A stretch of 64,000 bases of DNA from Rhizobium sp. CB3090 (lineage in GTDB: Bacteria; Pseudomonadota; Alphaproteobacteria; Rhizobiales; Rhizobiaceae): assembly GCF_029714285.1 (NCBI RefSeq), contig NZ_CP121662.1, positions 2,728,001 to 2,792,000 of the forward strand, given 5' to 3'. Of this stretch, positions 18,076 through 27,342 are shown in pieces. Both the position numbers and the translations under genes were made by a program. Below the pieces are notes generated by a model, which did not search any database, was not told the origin of the DNA, and saw only the letters and a list, made by a program, of their open reading frames with translations. Positions within the stretch are counted from its first letter, which is position 1; each line of letters starts with the position of its first letter.

Positions 18076-19181
18076 TTTTGCGGATAGTGAAGCTGCTTCC
18101 GGCGGCAGCCCTCACCTTACTGGCAGCGGCAAGCCTTGCGCACGCCACCGGATCGCCGCTTGGTATCGGCACAGCGGAGCCGAGCTTCCAGCCGGTCGGT
18201 GGACCGCTGGCGCCGATCTTCCTCTATGTGAATTACGAGCAGCAGGCCTTCTATCGGGCGCTCACCAAATCCATCGAGGCCATGCGCCAGGATCCCTGGC
18301 AGCTCTGGACGCTGATCGGCCTCTCCTTCGCCTACGGCATCTTCCATGCCGCCGGCCCTGGCCACGGCAAGGCCGTCATCTCTTCCTACATGGTCGCCAA
18401 CGAAATCGAACTGAAGCGCGGCATCGTCATCTCATTCATCTCGGCCTTCATCCAGGGCCTCGTTGCCGTCCTTGTCGTCGGGGCCGCTTATTTCGTCCTG
18501 CGCGGCTCGGGCATCACCATGACGATGGCCACCAATGCGATGGAGATCACCAGCTTTATCATGGTGATCATCTTCGGCGGCTGGCTGTTGTTTCGGAAGT
18601 TGCGCTCGATGATCCAGAGCCGGCCGCAGCGCCGGGAAGTGCAGCTTGCGACATCGGCCGGCCCGATCAGCATGTCGCTGTTCGAAGACGGCTCAAACGG
18701 CTCCGCTTCCGCCCAAAGGCTTTCTCACTTCCGCGCCGCGCCGCATGTAGGCAATCGGTATAATTGCGACGATCCGACCCATGATATGGGCAATGGCATG
18801 GTCTGTGAGACCTGCGGCCATTCCCACCTGCCCGACCCGAAAATGCTGTCGAACGAGAAATTCAGTGTCCGCGAAGCCTGGTCGGCGATCATCACCGTCG
18901 GTCTGCGCCCCTGCTCCGGCGCGCTGCTGGTCATGACCTTCTCGATGCTGAACGGCCTCTACCTCGGCGGCCTGCTGTCCGTCCTCGCCATGTCGGTCGG
19001 GACGGCGCTGACCGTGTCGTTGCTCGCCATCATCGCCGTCTTCGCCAAGGGAACCGCCGTACATTTCACTGGCCGCGGCTCGCGGCTCTCGATGTGGGTC
19101 GGCAATGGCATAGAAATTCTTGGCGCGCTGCTGGTCATCTGCACCGGCATCGTGCTGCTCGGCGCGTCGCTGCAGACCTGA
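18069..19181 (+). CDS. NicO/RcnA-family nickel-cobalt transporter
   Basis: The 370-residue membrane protein has a signal-like first segment, then the family motif FHAAGPGHGKAVISSYMV near residue 95 and GLRPCSGALLVMTFS near residue 278. There are about seven hydrophobic helices. A cytoplasmic loop around residues 235-260 carries Cys, His and Asp (YNCDDPTHDMGNGMVCETCG then HSHLPDP), a likely metal-binding site. NicO proteins export or import Ni, Co and related metals; efflux is more common when paired with DUF1007. It overlaps the preceding gene. Confidence 0.88.
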   Translation: MLILRIVKLLPAAALTLLAAASLAHATGSPLGIGTAEPSFQPVGGPLAPIFLYVNYEQQAFYRALTKSIEAMRQDPWQLWTLIGLSFAYGIFHAAGPGHGKAVISSYMVANEIELKRGIVISFISAFIQGLVAVLVVGAAYFVLRGSGITMTMATNAMEITSFIMVIIFGGWLLFRKLRSMIQSRPQRREVQLATSAGPISMSLFEDGSNGSASAQRLSHFRAAPHVGNRYNCDDPTHDMGNGMVCETCGHSHLPDPKMLSNEKFSVREAWSAIITVGLRPCSGALLVMTFSMLNGLYLGGLLSVLAMSVGTALTVSLLAIIAVFAKGTAVHFTGRGSRLSMWVGNGIEILGALLVICTGIVLLGASLQT

Positions 19182-19190
19182 GCCCGTAAA

Positions 19191-19415
19191 CTATCGGCTC
19201 TTGCGCCTCTGGTAATGGGCTCTCAGCCAGAAGACCAGGAAAAAGGCCAGGATCACGAGAATACCGAAGCCGGCGCCGAGCCAAGGCGAAACATTGCCGA
19301 GCCAGACGATCACATCAGGCATCAGGTATAACAGCACCGTCGCGGCCAGCAGGATGACAGCGGCGGCGATCGCATTTGAGCGGGTTTCGCTATTTTTATC
19401 CGTCAAGATAGGCAT
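19191..19415 (-). CDS. Small membrane protein of unknown function
   Basis: The 74-residue protein has two hydrophobic helices (AIAAAVILLAATVLLYLMP and PWLGAGFGILVILAFFLVFW) and a basic tail, HYQRRKSR. The tail suggests a cytoplasmic C terminus. It is convergent with the NicO gene, with nine bases between the ends. I do not recognise a family. Confidence 0.65.
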   Translation of the reverse strand: MPILTDKNSETRSNAIAAAVILLAATVLLYLMPDVIVWLGNVSPWLGAGFGILVILAFFLVFWLRAHYQRRKSR

Positions 19416-19451
19416 TCCTTCGCGCGCCGCTACTCATTGTCCGGTGAAGGT

Positions 19452-19556
19452 TTAGAGCGGCTCAGTGTTTCACGGAATCGCTTCTCCACTCTATCCCTTT
19501 GTTTTTACGCATTCCGGACGGAAAACCACTTCGCACTTTTCCTGGAACTGCTCTAG
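19452..19556. repeat. Rhizobial small intergenic repeat, copy 1 (about 105 bp)
   Basis: The block begins TAGAGCGGCTC, contains CTCTATCCCTTTGTTTTT and GGACGGAAAACCACTTCGCA, and ends with TTTTCCTGGAACTGCTCTAG. In inverted orientation it matches the copies at 24309 and 42229 in this window. Its ends are complementary (TAGAGC and GCTCTA), so it can fold. It lies between the small membrane gene and the DUF533 gene without touching either. Confidence 0.85.
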
Positions 19557-19599
19557 GCCAGCCGCCCGCGAAAGGCAACCGGCCCTTTCCCGCCAATAG

Positions 19600-20307
19600 T
19601 CAGACCTTGGCGCTAGCAACCGTTGCCTCGATATGATCGACCAGCGCATCGGCAAGACCGAGCCTGCCGGCGAGAAGATCGAGATAACCGCGTTCTGCCC
19701 GTGAATCCGGCTCGATCGCCAGGCGCGAGGCAGTGTAGACCTGAACCCGCTGCTCTTCCGTCTGCGCCGATGCGACAATGGCGTCGAGATCGACGGGATT
19801 GGCAAGCTCGCGTTCGAAAAAGGCCTCCGCTTCCGCGCCGACACCCGCTTCGTGCACCTTGCCGAGAATATGCCGCCGCTCCGCATCATCGATATGCCCA
19901 TCGGCGCGGGCAGCGGCGATCATGGCGCGTACCAGCGTGAGCGCAAAATCATTGCTGGCAATCGCCGGCGCGGTGCTGAAGCCGGAATTGGAAGGCGGCG
20001 GCAGAAATTGCGGCTCCGCCTGCTGGGTTGGCTGCGGCGCCGGCTGCGGTGCATTGCCGGCCTGATAATTCTTGTAGGCCTGATAGCCAAGCCCGGCGAT
20101 CGCCGCGAGACCACCGAGCGTCAACGCGTTGCCCGCGATCTGGCGGCCTGTCTTCGTGCCCAGCAGCACGCCGGCGATGGCGCTGGTCGCCAGCGGATTG
20201 TCCCTGGCGAGATTGATTGCTTCGGTCGCCTTGTCTCTCACGCTTCCCTGCATTCCCGGAACTTGCGATCCGAGGAACTGGTCCAGAAGCTTGCGGGCGT
20301 CGATCAT
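19600..20307 (-). CDS. DUF533-family (YebE-like) membrane-associated protein
   Basis: The start at 20307 gives 235 residues, MIDARKLLDQFLGSQVPG; longer in-frame starts run into a non-conserved region. A GGAGGA site lies about nine bases upstream. Residues about 30-70 are weakly hydrophobic (SAIAGVLLGTKTGRQIAGNA, LTLGGLAAIAGLG), followed by a Pro/Gln-rich linker. The C-terminal half is a TerB-like acidic helical domain (MIAAARADGHIDDAERRHI). Function is unknown; TerB-type domains are linked to tellurite and envelope stress. Confidence 0.85.
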   Translation of the reverse strand: MIDARKLLDQFLGSQVPGMQGSVRDKATEAINLARDNPLATSAIAGVLLGTKTGRQIAGNALTLGGLAAIAGLGYQAYKNYQAGNAPQPAPQPTQQAEPQFLPPPSNSGFSTAPAIASNDFALTLVRAMIAAARADGHIDDAERRHILGKVHEAGVGAEAEAFFERELANPVDLDAIVASAQTEEQRVQVYTASRLAIEPDSRAERGYLDLLAGRLGLADALVDHIEATVASAKV

Positions 20308-20440
20308 GTGGATGGTCCTCCGTCCTTTGTGAAGCTTGCCCCCAAAAGTGCGTAGCGTCTTTTGGACGAGATCAAGCGCAAACAAAACTGCGAGAGGGAG
20401 ATAGGAAGGTGGGATCGCAAATACAAATCTGCTGAAAAGC

Positions 20441-20474
20441 AAAAAGGCGCGCATGATGCCGTGCGCGCCTTTTG
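20441..20474 (-). terminator. Strong terminator after the KDPG aldolase gene
   Basis: AAAAGGCGCGCA and TGCGCGCCTTTT form a perfect 12-bp stem around an eight-base loop. A and T runs on both flanks make it work in either direction. It lies 19 bases past the aldolase stop. Confidence 0.85.
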
Positions 20475-20492
20475 ATCGAATTTTCGGAGGGC

Positions 20493-21131
20493 TCAGCCCT
20501 TCAGCGCGGCGGCTTCGGCGGCGAGCTTGGTGATCCCAGCCCAATCACCGGCGGCGACCAGTTCCTTCGGCGCTACCCAGGAGCCGCCGACGCAGATGAC
20601 GTTCGGCAGCGACAGGTAGTCATGGGCATTCTTCAGCGAAATGCCGCCGGTCGGGCAGAACAGCGTGCCTGCCAGCGGCGAGGACAGCGCCTTCAGATAG
20701 GCAGCGCCGCCGGCCTGTTCGGCCGGGAAGAACTTCAGCACCTTATAGCCTTCTTCGCGCAGCGCCATGACTTCGCTCGCCGTCGCCGCACCCGGCAGCA
20801 GCGGCACGTCGGAGGTGCGGGCGACATCCAGCAGCTCCTGCGTCGTGCCGGGGCTGACGATGAACTTGGAGCCGGCTTCGACGGCAGCTTCCCATTGCTC
20901 AACACTCAGGATCGTGCCGGCGCCGACTTCGGCGCCCTCGACTTCGTCAGCCACGGCCCGCACGGCATCGAGCGCGCCGGCGGTCCGCAGCGTGATCTCG
21001 ATGGCTTTCAAGCCGCCGGCGACGAGCGCGCGGGCGAGCGGCACGGCCGACTTCGCATCTTCGACGATGAGAACGGGGACGACGGGCTGCAATTTCAGGA
21101 TGGAAAGAAGCTTTTCGGTTTTCTCGCCCAT
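20493..21131 (-). CDS. eda: 2-dehydro-3-deoxy-phosphogluconate aldolase
   Basis: The 212-residue class I aldolase splits KDPG to pyruvate and glyceraldehyde 3-phosphate in the Entner-Doudoroff pathway. The family motifs are GGLKAIEITLRTAGAL (catalytic Glu), FIVSPGTTQELL and the Schiff-base Lys in GYKVLKFFPAEQAGG near residue 133, then FCPTGGISLKNAHDYL. It stands alone, with its own terminator, which suits a constitutive central-metabolism gene. Confidence 0.94.
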   Translation of the reverse strand: MGEKTEKLLSILKLQPVVPVLIVEDAKSAVPLARALVAGGLKAIEITLRTAGALDAVRAVADEVEGAEVGAGTILSVEQWEAAVEAGSKFIVSPGTTQELLDVARTSDVPLLPGAATASEVMALREEGYKVLKFFPAEQAGGAAYLKALSSPLAGTLFCPTGGISLKNAHDYLSLPNVICVGGSWVAPKELVAAGDWAGITKLAAEAAALKG

Positions 21132-21291
21132 GATCGGCGTGCTCCCTTAAAACGATTGAAATTCGATTTCCGAATAGCCTTCCCGAAGGTCCTTGTCGAG
21201 ACAAAAGCTAAGTTTGAACATGACGGGTAGGAAATGCCAAAAACTTCCGTTAGTCTATTTACATATGATGCTGGCGGAGCATGTCGAGCAC

Positions 21292-21777
21292 ATGGCAAAA
21301 GAGATCGAGCGAAAGTTTTTGGTCCGGGGGGATCATTGGCGCGACCTCGTTTCCGAGAAACTCACGTTACGGCAGGCCTATGTCGCCTCCATGGACGACC
21401 GTTCCGTTCGCGTTCGCTTGACGAATGACACGGTCGCGACCCTGACGATGAAGATCGGCAGGGCGATGACGCGGGATGAATTCGAATATGAAATCCCGGT
21501 CGCCGATGCCGAAGAGCTGCTCGGCAACGCCATCGGCCTTGTCATCGAGAAGACCCGCTACAAAGTGCCCTTCAAGGGCTTCGTCTGGGAAGTCGACGTT
21601 TTTCGCGGCGCGCATCGCGGTCTGGTGATCGCCGAGGTCGAGATGGAAGACGAAAGCGACGATCCGGAATTGCCGGACTGGGTCGGCCGCGAGGTGACTG
21701 GCGAATACCGCTACTCCAACCAGGCGCTCGCGACGCAATTCGAACAGGAATACGATGAGTTATCGCATTCGGCCTGA
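21292..21777 (+). CDS. CYTH-domain protein (triphosphate-binding)
   Basis: The chosen start gives 161 residues beginning MAKEIERKFLV, the ExExK signature of the triphosphate tunnel. Further tunnel residues follow in RSVRVRLTNDTVATLTMK, EFEYEIP and EKTRYKVPF, and VWEVDVFRGAHRGLVIAEVEME near the C terminus. These enzymes hydrolyse inorganic triphosphate or related substrates. Upstream in-frame Met codons exist but the family normally starts here. The end overlaps the CHAD gene by 23 bases. Confidence 0.88.
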   Translation: MAKEIERKFLVRGDHWRDLVSEKLTLRQAYVASMDDRSVRVRLTNDTVATLTMKIGRAMTRDEFEYEIPVADAEELLGNAIGLVIEKTRYKVPFKGFVWEVDVFRGAHRGLVIAEVEMEDESDDPELPDWVGREVTGEYRYSNQALATQFEQEYDELSHSA

Positions 21778-22663
21778 TAGGGCCCTCGATGACGAGGTGC
21801 AGGCCGCCGCCGCGCAGCAGCTCGGCAAAGTGGTTGCCGCGCTGACTGATCGGCCGGAGGGATTGCACGAGGCGGTGCATACGGCACGCAAGCATATCAA
21901 ACGCATACGCGCGCTCTATCGACTGGTCGCCCAGCGGGCGCCGGAGTTCCAGAAACAGGAAAACGACAGGCTGCGGGAGATGGCGCGAACCCTCTCCGGC
22001 GTCCGCGACGCCACCGCCTTAATCGAGGCCGGCCGCTATCTGCACGAAACGGCGACATCCGAGGACGAGGCCCAGGCGCTTGCTCGAGTAGTCGACGTGC
22101 TCACGGCCCGGCGCGACCGGTTATCGGCGGAGGAAACCGATCTCGAGGAGAAGGCGGAAAAAGCGGTGGCCACCTGCCGCGAAGCATTGGACGCGCTGAA
22201 TGCCACTTCCTTCGGCAGTGGCCGGCGCGCAACCGCGCGTATCTTTCAAAAGAGCTGGCGCAAAGTTGGGCGCAAGGCGACGAAGGCGCTCTCCGAATGC
22301 CATGCAGAAGGCCATATCGACCAGTTTCACGAGCTGCGCAAACGCAGCCAGGATTGCTGGATGCATCATGCACTGCTGCGAGACATCTGGCCGGCCGCCA
22401 TGCACGCAAAACAGCTCGAAGCCAAGGAGCTGGTCGACATACTCGGCCGCTATCTCGATCTGTCGATTTTATCCGAGGTCACCGATCGCGAGCCGCATCT
22501 CTTCAACGGCAGCGACGACCGCGCCCGCCTGCTCGAGGCGATCATCTCCCGCCAACAAACAGCTCGGCAGGAAGCGCTGGCCAAAGCCCGCTGGATTTTT
22601 GCGGACGAGCCGAAGCAGGAAGCGCGCACCATCAAACGGCTTTGGCTGGAAGCAGGGGATTGA
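21755..22663 (+). CDS. CHAD-domain protein
   Basis: The 302-residue protein is an all-helical CHAD domain rich in conserved His, Arg and Lys: LHEAVHTARKHIKRIRALYRL near residue 37, MARTLSGVRDATALIEAGRY, and FHELRKRSQDCWMHHALL near residue 190. CHAD domains bind polyphosphate and are commonly fused to or encoded beside CYTH domains, as in E. coli YgiF. Here the two are separate genes sharing 23 bases, which ensures coupled synthesis. A role in polyphosphate or triphosphate metabolism is likely. Confidence 0.9.
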   Translation: MSYRIRPDRALDDEVQAAAAQQLGKVVAALTDRPEGLHEAVHTARKHIKRIRALYRLVAQRAPEFQKQENDRLREMARTLSGVRDATALIEAGRYLHETATSEDEAQALARVVDVLTARRDRLSAEETDLEEKAEKAVATCREALDALNATSFGSGRRATARIFQKSWRKVGRKATKALSECHAEGHIDQFHELRKRSQDCWMHHALLRDIWPAAMHAKQLEAKELVDILGRYLDLSILSEVTDREPHLFNGSDDRARLLEAIISRQQTARQEALAKARWIFADEPKQEARTIKRLWLEAGD

Positions 22664-22735
22664 GGGAACCGCTCCGGCACGCGCAGGGCCGGAAGAAAGC
22701 GATTGTCGCAGCTTTCAACCTATTGCAGGTAATTC

Positions 22736-23209
22736 TCAGAGAGATTTTTCCATTCGGAAATTTTCGAGCGTCTGTCCGCGCTTTTCGACTATCTGCGATG
22801 TCAGAACGCTGAAGCCTCTTCGTTCGAAGAACGGTCTGGCGGTAAGGCTCGCCTCCGTAAAAATGCGCCGGAGCCCTTGCCTCTTTGCCTCCATCTCGAC
22901 CGTTGCCAGCAGCAAACTGGCTGCGCCAAGACCTTGATAATCGGGATGAACAAACATCATATCCAGGAGCCCATCCGGCACCAGATCCGCGAACCCGATT
23001 GGCACACTCCCATGCTGAACGATCCAGGCCGGCCTGCTTGACCGTCGTTTCGCCCAGACTTCCCTGTCTTCCACCTTGGCCCAAGCATCGACTTGAGCCT
23101 GATTGTAGTCCTTCGAGGCCACCTCCCGGATTGCTCTCAGAAATATGTCTATGGTCAGATCGGCGTCCGCCGAGACATATGATCTTACTGTCAGCATGTT
23201 CTTCGACAC
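22736..23209 (-). CDS. GNAT-family N-acetyltransferase
   Basis: The 157-residue product shows a GNAT core: [20 protein letters not shown] (acetyl-CoA loop at YQGLGAA) and [19 protein letters not shown]. The longest start is a GTG at 23209 with GAGG five bases ahead; the ATG at 23197 is the alternative, beginning [11 protein letters not shown]. It resembles the small acetyltransferases of the YafP type, but the substrate is unknown. It is a single gene, convergent with the CHAD gene. Confidence 0.85.
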   Translation of the reverse strand: MSKNMLTVRSYVSADADLTIDIFLRAIREVASKDYNQAQVDAWAKVEDREVWAKRRSSRPAWIVQHGSVPIGFADLVPDGLLDMMFVHPDYQGLGAASLLLATVEMEAKRQGLRRIFTEASLTARPFFERRGFSVLTSQIVEKRGQTLENFRMEKSL

Positions 23210-23358
23210 CTCAACCTCACCGCCGCGTCGCTTTTGTGCGCATTCTTATAGGGAAGCAAAGAATAGGGAACTCCCGGCTCGCGGGAGTGACCCGATGGCG
23301 CAGCGTCAAAATACGAATCCCGATTGCTTGCCGGCGCGCAAAATTGTATTTCCGCGGC

Positions 23359-24303
23359 ATGACCGACATCCTTTCCACTCCACGCCATGAGGCAGGCGGC
23401 GCGTTCCTCGTTGCCGCCCTCTATCATTTCGTTTCCTTCCCGCACTTCGAAGCCCTGCGGGAGCCGCTGCTTGCGCTCTGTGAAACAAACGGCGTCAAGG
23501 GCACGCTGCTGCTTGCTCATGAAGGCATCAACGGCACTATCGCCGGGACGGATGCGGGCATCGGGGCAATCCTCTCCTTCCTGCGCGCTCAGCCGGAGTT
23601 TTCCGGACTGGAGCACAAGGAAAGCCGCGCGTCGAAAATGCCCTTCGTCCGCATGAAGGTGAAGCTGAAGAAAGAGATCGTCACCATGGGCGTCGAGAAC
23701 ATCGACCCCAACAGGATCGTCGGCACCTATGTCGCGCCGAAGGACTGGAATGCGCTGATCTCCGACCCCGACACCATTCTCATCGACACGCGCAACGACT
23801 ATGAGACCGCCATCGGCGTCTTTAAGGGCGCGGTCGATCCGAAGACCAAAACGTTTCGCGAATTTCCCGAATGGGTGCGCCAGAACGAGGGACTGCACAA
23901 CAAGCTGAAGATTGCCATGTATTGCACCGGCGGCATCCGCTGCGAGAAGGCGACCGCCTTCATGAAGGAGCAGGGTTTCGACGAGGTTTACCACCTCAAG
24001 GGCGGTATCCTGAAATATCTCGAGGAAGTGCCTGCCGAGGAAAGCCTGTGGGAAGGCGCCTGCTTCGTCTTCGATGAGCGCGTCTCCGTCGAACATGGTC
24101 TGAAGGAAGGCAATCACAAGCTCTGCCATGCCTGCCGCAATCCGATCACCGCAGAAGAGGTCACCTCGCCCTTCTATGAAGCCGGCGTCTCCTGCAGCCA
24201 TTGCTATCACGACCGCACTGAGGAAGACCGCAAGCGCTTCCGCGAGCGCCAGCGCCAGGTGATGCTCGCCAGAAAGCGTGGCCTGGAGCACATTGGCGGC
24301 TAA
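23359..24303 (+). CDS. trhO: tRNA uridine(34) hydroxylase, rhodanese family
   Basis: The start at 23359 ([14 protein letters not shown]) gives 314 residues; the open frame runs much further upstream through non-coding and opposite-strand sequence. The N-terminal domain has [18 protein letters not shown], the central rhodanese domain [20 protein letters not shown], and the active-site loop [15 protein letters not shown]. The C-terminal Cys-rich part ([19 protein letters not shown]) completes the TrhO/YceA layout. TrhO makes 5-hydroxyuridine at the wobble base with oxygen. Confidence 0.92.
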   Translation: MTDILSTPRHEAGGAFLVAALYHFVSFPHFEALREPLLALCETNGVKGTLLLAHEGINGTIAGTDAGIGAILSFLRAQPEFSGLEHKESRASKMPFVRMKVKLKKEIVTMGVENIDPNRIVGTYVAPKDWNALISDPDTILIDTRNDYETAIGVFKGAVDPKTKTFREFPEWVRQNEGLHNKLKIAMYCTGGIRCEKATAFMKEQGFDEVYHLKGGILKYLEEVPAEESLWEGACFVFDERVSVEHGLKEGNHKLCHACRNPITAEEVTSPFYEAGVSCSHCYHDRTEEDRKRFRERQRQVMLARKRGLEHIGG

Positions 24304-24308
24304 AGAAT

Positions 24309-24404
24309 TTAGAGCAATTTCAGGAAAAGTGGGAAGCGGTTTTCCGTCCGGAATTGCGTAAGAACAATGGCATAGAGCGGTTCAACGTAGTGAACCGCGC
24401 TATG
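24309..24404. repeat. Rhizobial small intergenic repeat, copy 2, overlapping a stop codon
   Basis: AGAGCAATTTCAGGAAAAGTG, AAGCGGTTTTCCGTCCGGAATTG and ATAGAGCGG match copy 3 at 42229 in order, and copy 1 in reverse. The right end forms a hairpin (GCGGTTCA, then TGAACCGC). The terminal CTA at 24400-24402 is the TAG stop of the GGDEF-EAL gene on the reverse strand. Confidence 0.85.
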
Positions 24405-26613
24405 CGGCAGCCTCACGCTCGACATCGAGCACGCGGGCCATCTGCGCCTTCAGCCGTTTGCTGATCTCGGCTTCCGGGAGCGGTTTGGCGAAGAAATAGC
24501 CCTGCAGCTCGTCGCAGCCGAAAAGCTGTAGGGCGATCCCCTGCTCTTCCGTCTCGATGCCTTCCGCGGTTACGGGAATGTCGAGTGAACGCGCCAACGC
24601 CACGGTCGCCTGCAACATCTCGCGGGCGCGGCTATCCTCCAGCACATCCATGGTCAGCGACCGGTCGATCTTGATGCGGTCGAAGCCGAATTGGCGGAGA
24701 TAGCCGATCGAGGAGAAGCCCGAGCCGAAATCGTCCAACGCCACTTTGACGCCGAGCTGCTTCAGCCGCTCGATCGACTGGCGGGTACGTTCGGGATTCT
24801 GGATAATGTAGCCTTCGGTGATTTCCAGCGTGACGCGTCCGGCTTCGATCTCGGTATGGTTGAGGACATGCCGGACATAATCGGCAAAAGCGGGATTGCG
24901 GAATTGCCCAGGCGAGACGTTGACGGCAATCCGCAGGTCCGGCCATTGCCACGCCGTCTGGCAAGCCTTGCGCAAGACGAACAGCCCGAGTGCCTCGATC
25001 AAACCGCTGGTTTCAGCAACAGGAATGAAGGTTTCAGGCGAAATCGGCCCGTGACCGGGCCTGTTCCAACGCACCAACGCCTCGACGCCGGTGATCTCAT
25101 GGCTCGTGGCATCGACCAGCGGCTGATAGGCGAGCGTCAGCTCTTCGTTTTCGATCGCATTGCGCAGATCGAGTTCCAGCGCGTTGCGCTCCTCGCGATC
25201 GGCATCCATCGCCGTCTCATAGCAGGCCATGCGCGCGCGTCCGGCTTCCTTGGCCTTGTACATGGCGAGATCGGCGCGGCGCACCAGCTCCTCGCGGCCG
25301 ATGCGGCCCTCCGGCGAGCTGGCAATGCCGATACTGGCGCCGACGACCACTACGCGGCGGCCGATCTCCAGCGGCTCGGCAAAGAAATCCAGCACCTGTT
25401 CGGCAAGTCGGAGCGCCGGTGCATCGTTCAGTTCTTTGGTCGGAAAGGCAACGGCAAATTCATCTCCGCCTAGCCGCGCAAGAATTGCCTTCGGCGGAAT
25501 AAGCACATTCAGCCCGGCTGCGACAGCGCGGATCAACTGGTCGCCGGTGCCGTGGCCATAGGAGTCGTTGATTTCCTTAAAACCGTCGAGGTCGAGATAG
25601 AGCAACAGGACATTGCTGCCATCGGCGCGGGCACTCTCGACCAGCCGATCAACATCGAGACGAAGGCCCTCGCGATTAAGAAGGCCGCTGAGTCGGTCTC
25701 TGAGCGAGCCCTGCCGCGCCAGCACCTCTTCCGCCCTCAGCCGGCGTCCCGCCAGCGATCCCAAGATCAGCAGCACCAGAAAGAACATGCCGACCAGGCC
25801 GAGCGCTCCGACCACCAGCGGACGGGCCTGTTGATAGCTTACATCACCAGGGCCGCGCGACGTCCAGACCAGTCGTCCGAGCGGCTTGCCGAGCGGATCG
25901 ACGATCGAAACGGCATAGCGCGCAACCGTGTCCGGCGGCACCAGTCTGAGGCCGCTGATGACATAGGTATTGGAAAGCATCTTGATCTTGGCCTCATCGA
26001 GGTGCCGGACGAAGATCAAATAGCGACGCTTTCCTTCCGGCACCGGAATACGGCCGGATTTTTCGCGGATCGTCCCCACGCCGACCGCGGCGATCCCCTT
26101 ATTGGTCATCACATAACCACTCGCCTCCGGCACGCTGGTCACGCGCGTATTGCGCACCTGATCCACCAAGGCCCAGAGCGAGGGACCGAAAACATCCTCG
26201 ATCCCTTCGGTCATCGGCTTGCCGTCCTGATAGGCGATGATCGGCTTGTTGTTATCGTCGACGACCAGCGCCATGTCGAACAGGGCGCCATCGGAGGACA
26301 TCTCGCCGTAGTTGCCGACGATCCAGTCCTGATCGTTTTCATCATAGACATTCTCGGCGGCGGTATTGCGCGCGGCATAGTCGTGCAGCGTGGCGTCGAG
26401 CAGGCCTTCGAAAGTCTTCAGCGCACCGGCGGTTGTTTCCCAGGAGCGCTCATCGTCCAATTTGTTGGAATAGTCTGCGACCCGACCGATCGCTGTCAGC
26501 ACCATCAAGGTAACCACAGTGACGACCAAGGCGAACGAAAACAAAACGGCCGTCACGATAGAGTGACGACCGAATTGCGTATTCCGCCGGAATGATCCGA
26601 AAACTGCTCCCAA
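24400..26613 (-). CDS. CHASE4-GGDEF-EAL c-di-GMP enzyme
   Basis: The 737-residue protein has a membrane helix near residues 20-42, a CHASE4-type periplasmic sensor domain to about residue 255, and a second helix (VVGALGLVGMFFLVLLILG). The GGDEF domain is intact (DLDGFKEINDSYGHGTGD, then ARLGGDEFAVAF), as is the EAL domain (EALVRWNRPGHG, EITEGYI, DDFGSGFSS, AEGIETEEQ). It could make or break c-di-GMP depending on signal. The start is a TTG preceded by AAGGAG at seven bases. Its stop lies inside a repeat. Confidence 0.93.
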   Translation of the reverse strand: MGAVFGSFRRNTQFGRHSIVTAVLFSFALVVTVVTLMVLTAIGRVADYSNKLDDERSWETTAGALKTFEGLLDATLHDYAARNTAAENVYDENDQDWIVGNYGEMSSDGALFDMALVVDDNNKPIIAYQDGKPMTEGIEDVFGPSLWALVDQVRNTRVTSVPEASGYVMTNKGIAAVGVGTIREKSGRIPVPEGKRRYLIFVRHLDEAKIKMLSNTYVISGLRLVPPDTVARYAVSIVDPLGKPLGRLVWTSRGPGDVSYQQARPLVVGALGLVGMFFLVLLILGSLAGRRLRAEEVLARQGSLRDRLSGLLNREGLRLDVDRLVESARADGSNVLLLYLDLDGFKEINDSYGHGTGDQLIRAVAAGLNVLIPPKAILARLGGDEFAVAFPTKELNDAPALRLAEQVLDFFAEPLEIGRRVVVVGASIGIASSPEGRIGREELVRRADLAMYKAKEAGRARMACYETAMDADREERNALELDLRNAIENEELTLAYQPLVDATSHEITGVEALVRWNRPGHGPISPETFIPVAETSGLIEALGLFVLRKACQTAWQWPDLRIAVNVSPGQFRNPAFADYVRHVLNHTEIEAGRVTLEITEGYIIQNPERTRQSIERLKQLGVKVALDDFGSGFSSIGYLRQFGFDRIKIDRSLTMDVLEDSRAREMLQATVALARSLDIPVTAEGIETEEQGIALQLFGCDELQGYFFAKPLPEAEISKRLKAQMARVLDVEREAAA

Positions 26614-26723
26614 CGCACTTCTCCTTGACTTGGGAAGTCTGCCGTCAGGTCTTCAAGAAACGGTTAAAGCGAACCTATGATTATTGCAGTAAAGGGTTGT
26701 ATATTTGTGGGTGCAACAGGCAT

Positions 26724-27272
26724 TCACACAGACGCGCGGATCGCCTGTACAAAATGATCGAGGCTCGCTTCCAACGCGCCGTCCCGTTGTGCCTCGGCCA
26801 GGACCGCCGCCTGCGCTTCCTCGCTCTTGCCGGCAAGCGGCACGCGCAGAAAAGCCTCCGGCACGATGCGGAGCGACATTGTCTTCAGGACTTCGGCCAA
26901 CTGTTGCAGAACAAGATCGCCGCGATGCGAAGCATGCGCAAACATCAGCGGCTTGAAGGGCACCTCGTCGCGCGACACCAGCCAATCCAGCGCGTTCTTG
27001 AACCCGCCGGGAATGCCATGGGCATATTCCGGGCAGGAGACGATCAGCCCGTCCGCATCGCGGATCTTCGCCGCAAAGGTTTCGACGGTCTGCGGCGTTC
27101 TGTCGCCCTCATGATCCGGATTGAAGATCGGCAGACTGCCGATCAAATCGCAAATTTCGATAGAAACTCCGTCAGGCGATATCAGCCGCAGGGCTTCCAG
27201 CAGCCGAAGGCTGGTCGAAGCCTGCCTTTGGCTGCCGCAGAGTGCATAGAGGGAGAGTGGGCGCTGGATCAT
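26724..27272 (-). CDS. NADPH-dependent FMN reductase family protein
   Basis: The start ATG at 27272 (MIQRPLSLYALCGSQ) gives 182 residues. It is a flavodoxin-like protein: LCGSQRQASTSLRLL binds FMN phosphate, then IVSCPEYAHGIPGGFKNALDW, the family signature near residues 80-100. Such enzymes reduce flavin, quinones, azo dyes or chromate with NAD(P)H. It is a single gene, with 110 bases before the GGDEF-EAL start. A TTG six bases upstream is an alternative start. Confidence 0.87.
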   Translation of the reverse strand: MIQRPLSLYALCGSQRQASTSLRLLEALRLISPDGVSIEICDLIGSLPIFNPDHEGDRTPQTVETFAAKIRDADGLIVSCPEYAHGIPGGFKNALDWLVSRDEVPFKPLMFAHASHRGDLVLQQLAEVLKTMSLRIVPEAFLRVPLAGKSEEAQAAVLAEAQRDGALEASLDHFVQAIRASV

Positions 27273-27342
27273 ACGCAAGACTTATCAGGTGCCGGCGATT
27301 CGAGCGACCTTGGCTTTCTCCTCTTAAAAAAGGCCTCACCAA

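Noticed and set aside
22885..23358. 158-residue N-terminal extension of TrhO
   Set aside because: It overlaps the antisense of the acetyltransferase gene. TrhO proteins are about 310-320 residues, matching the start at 23359.
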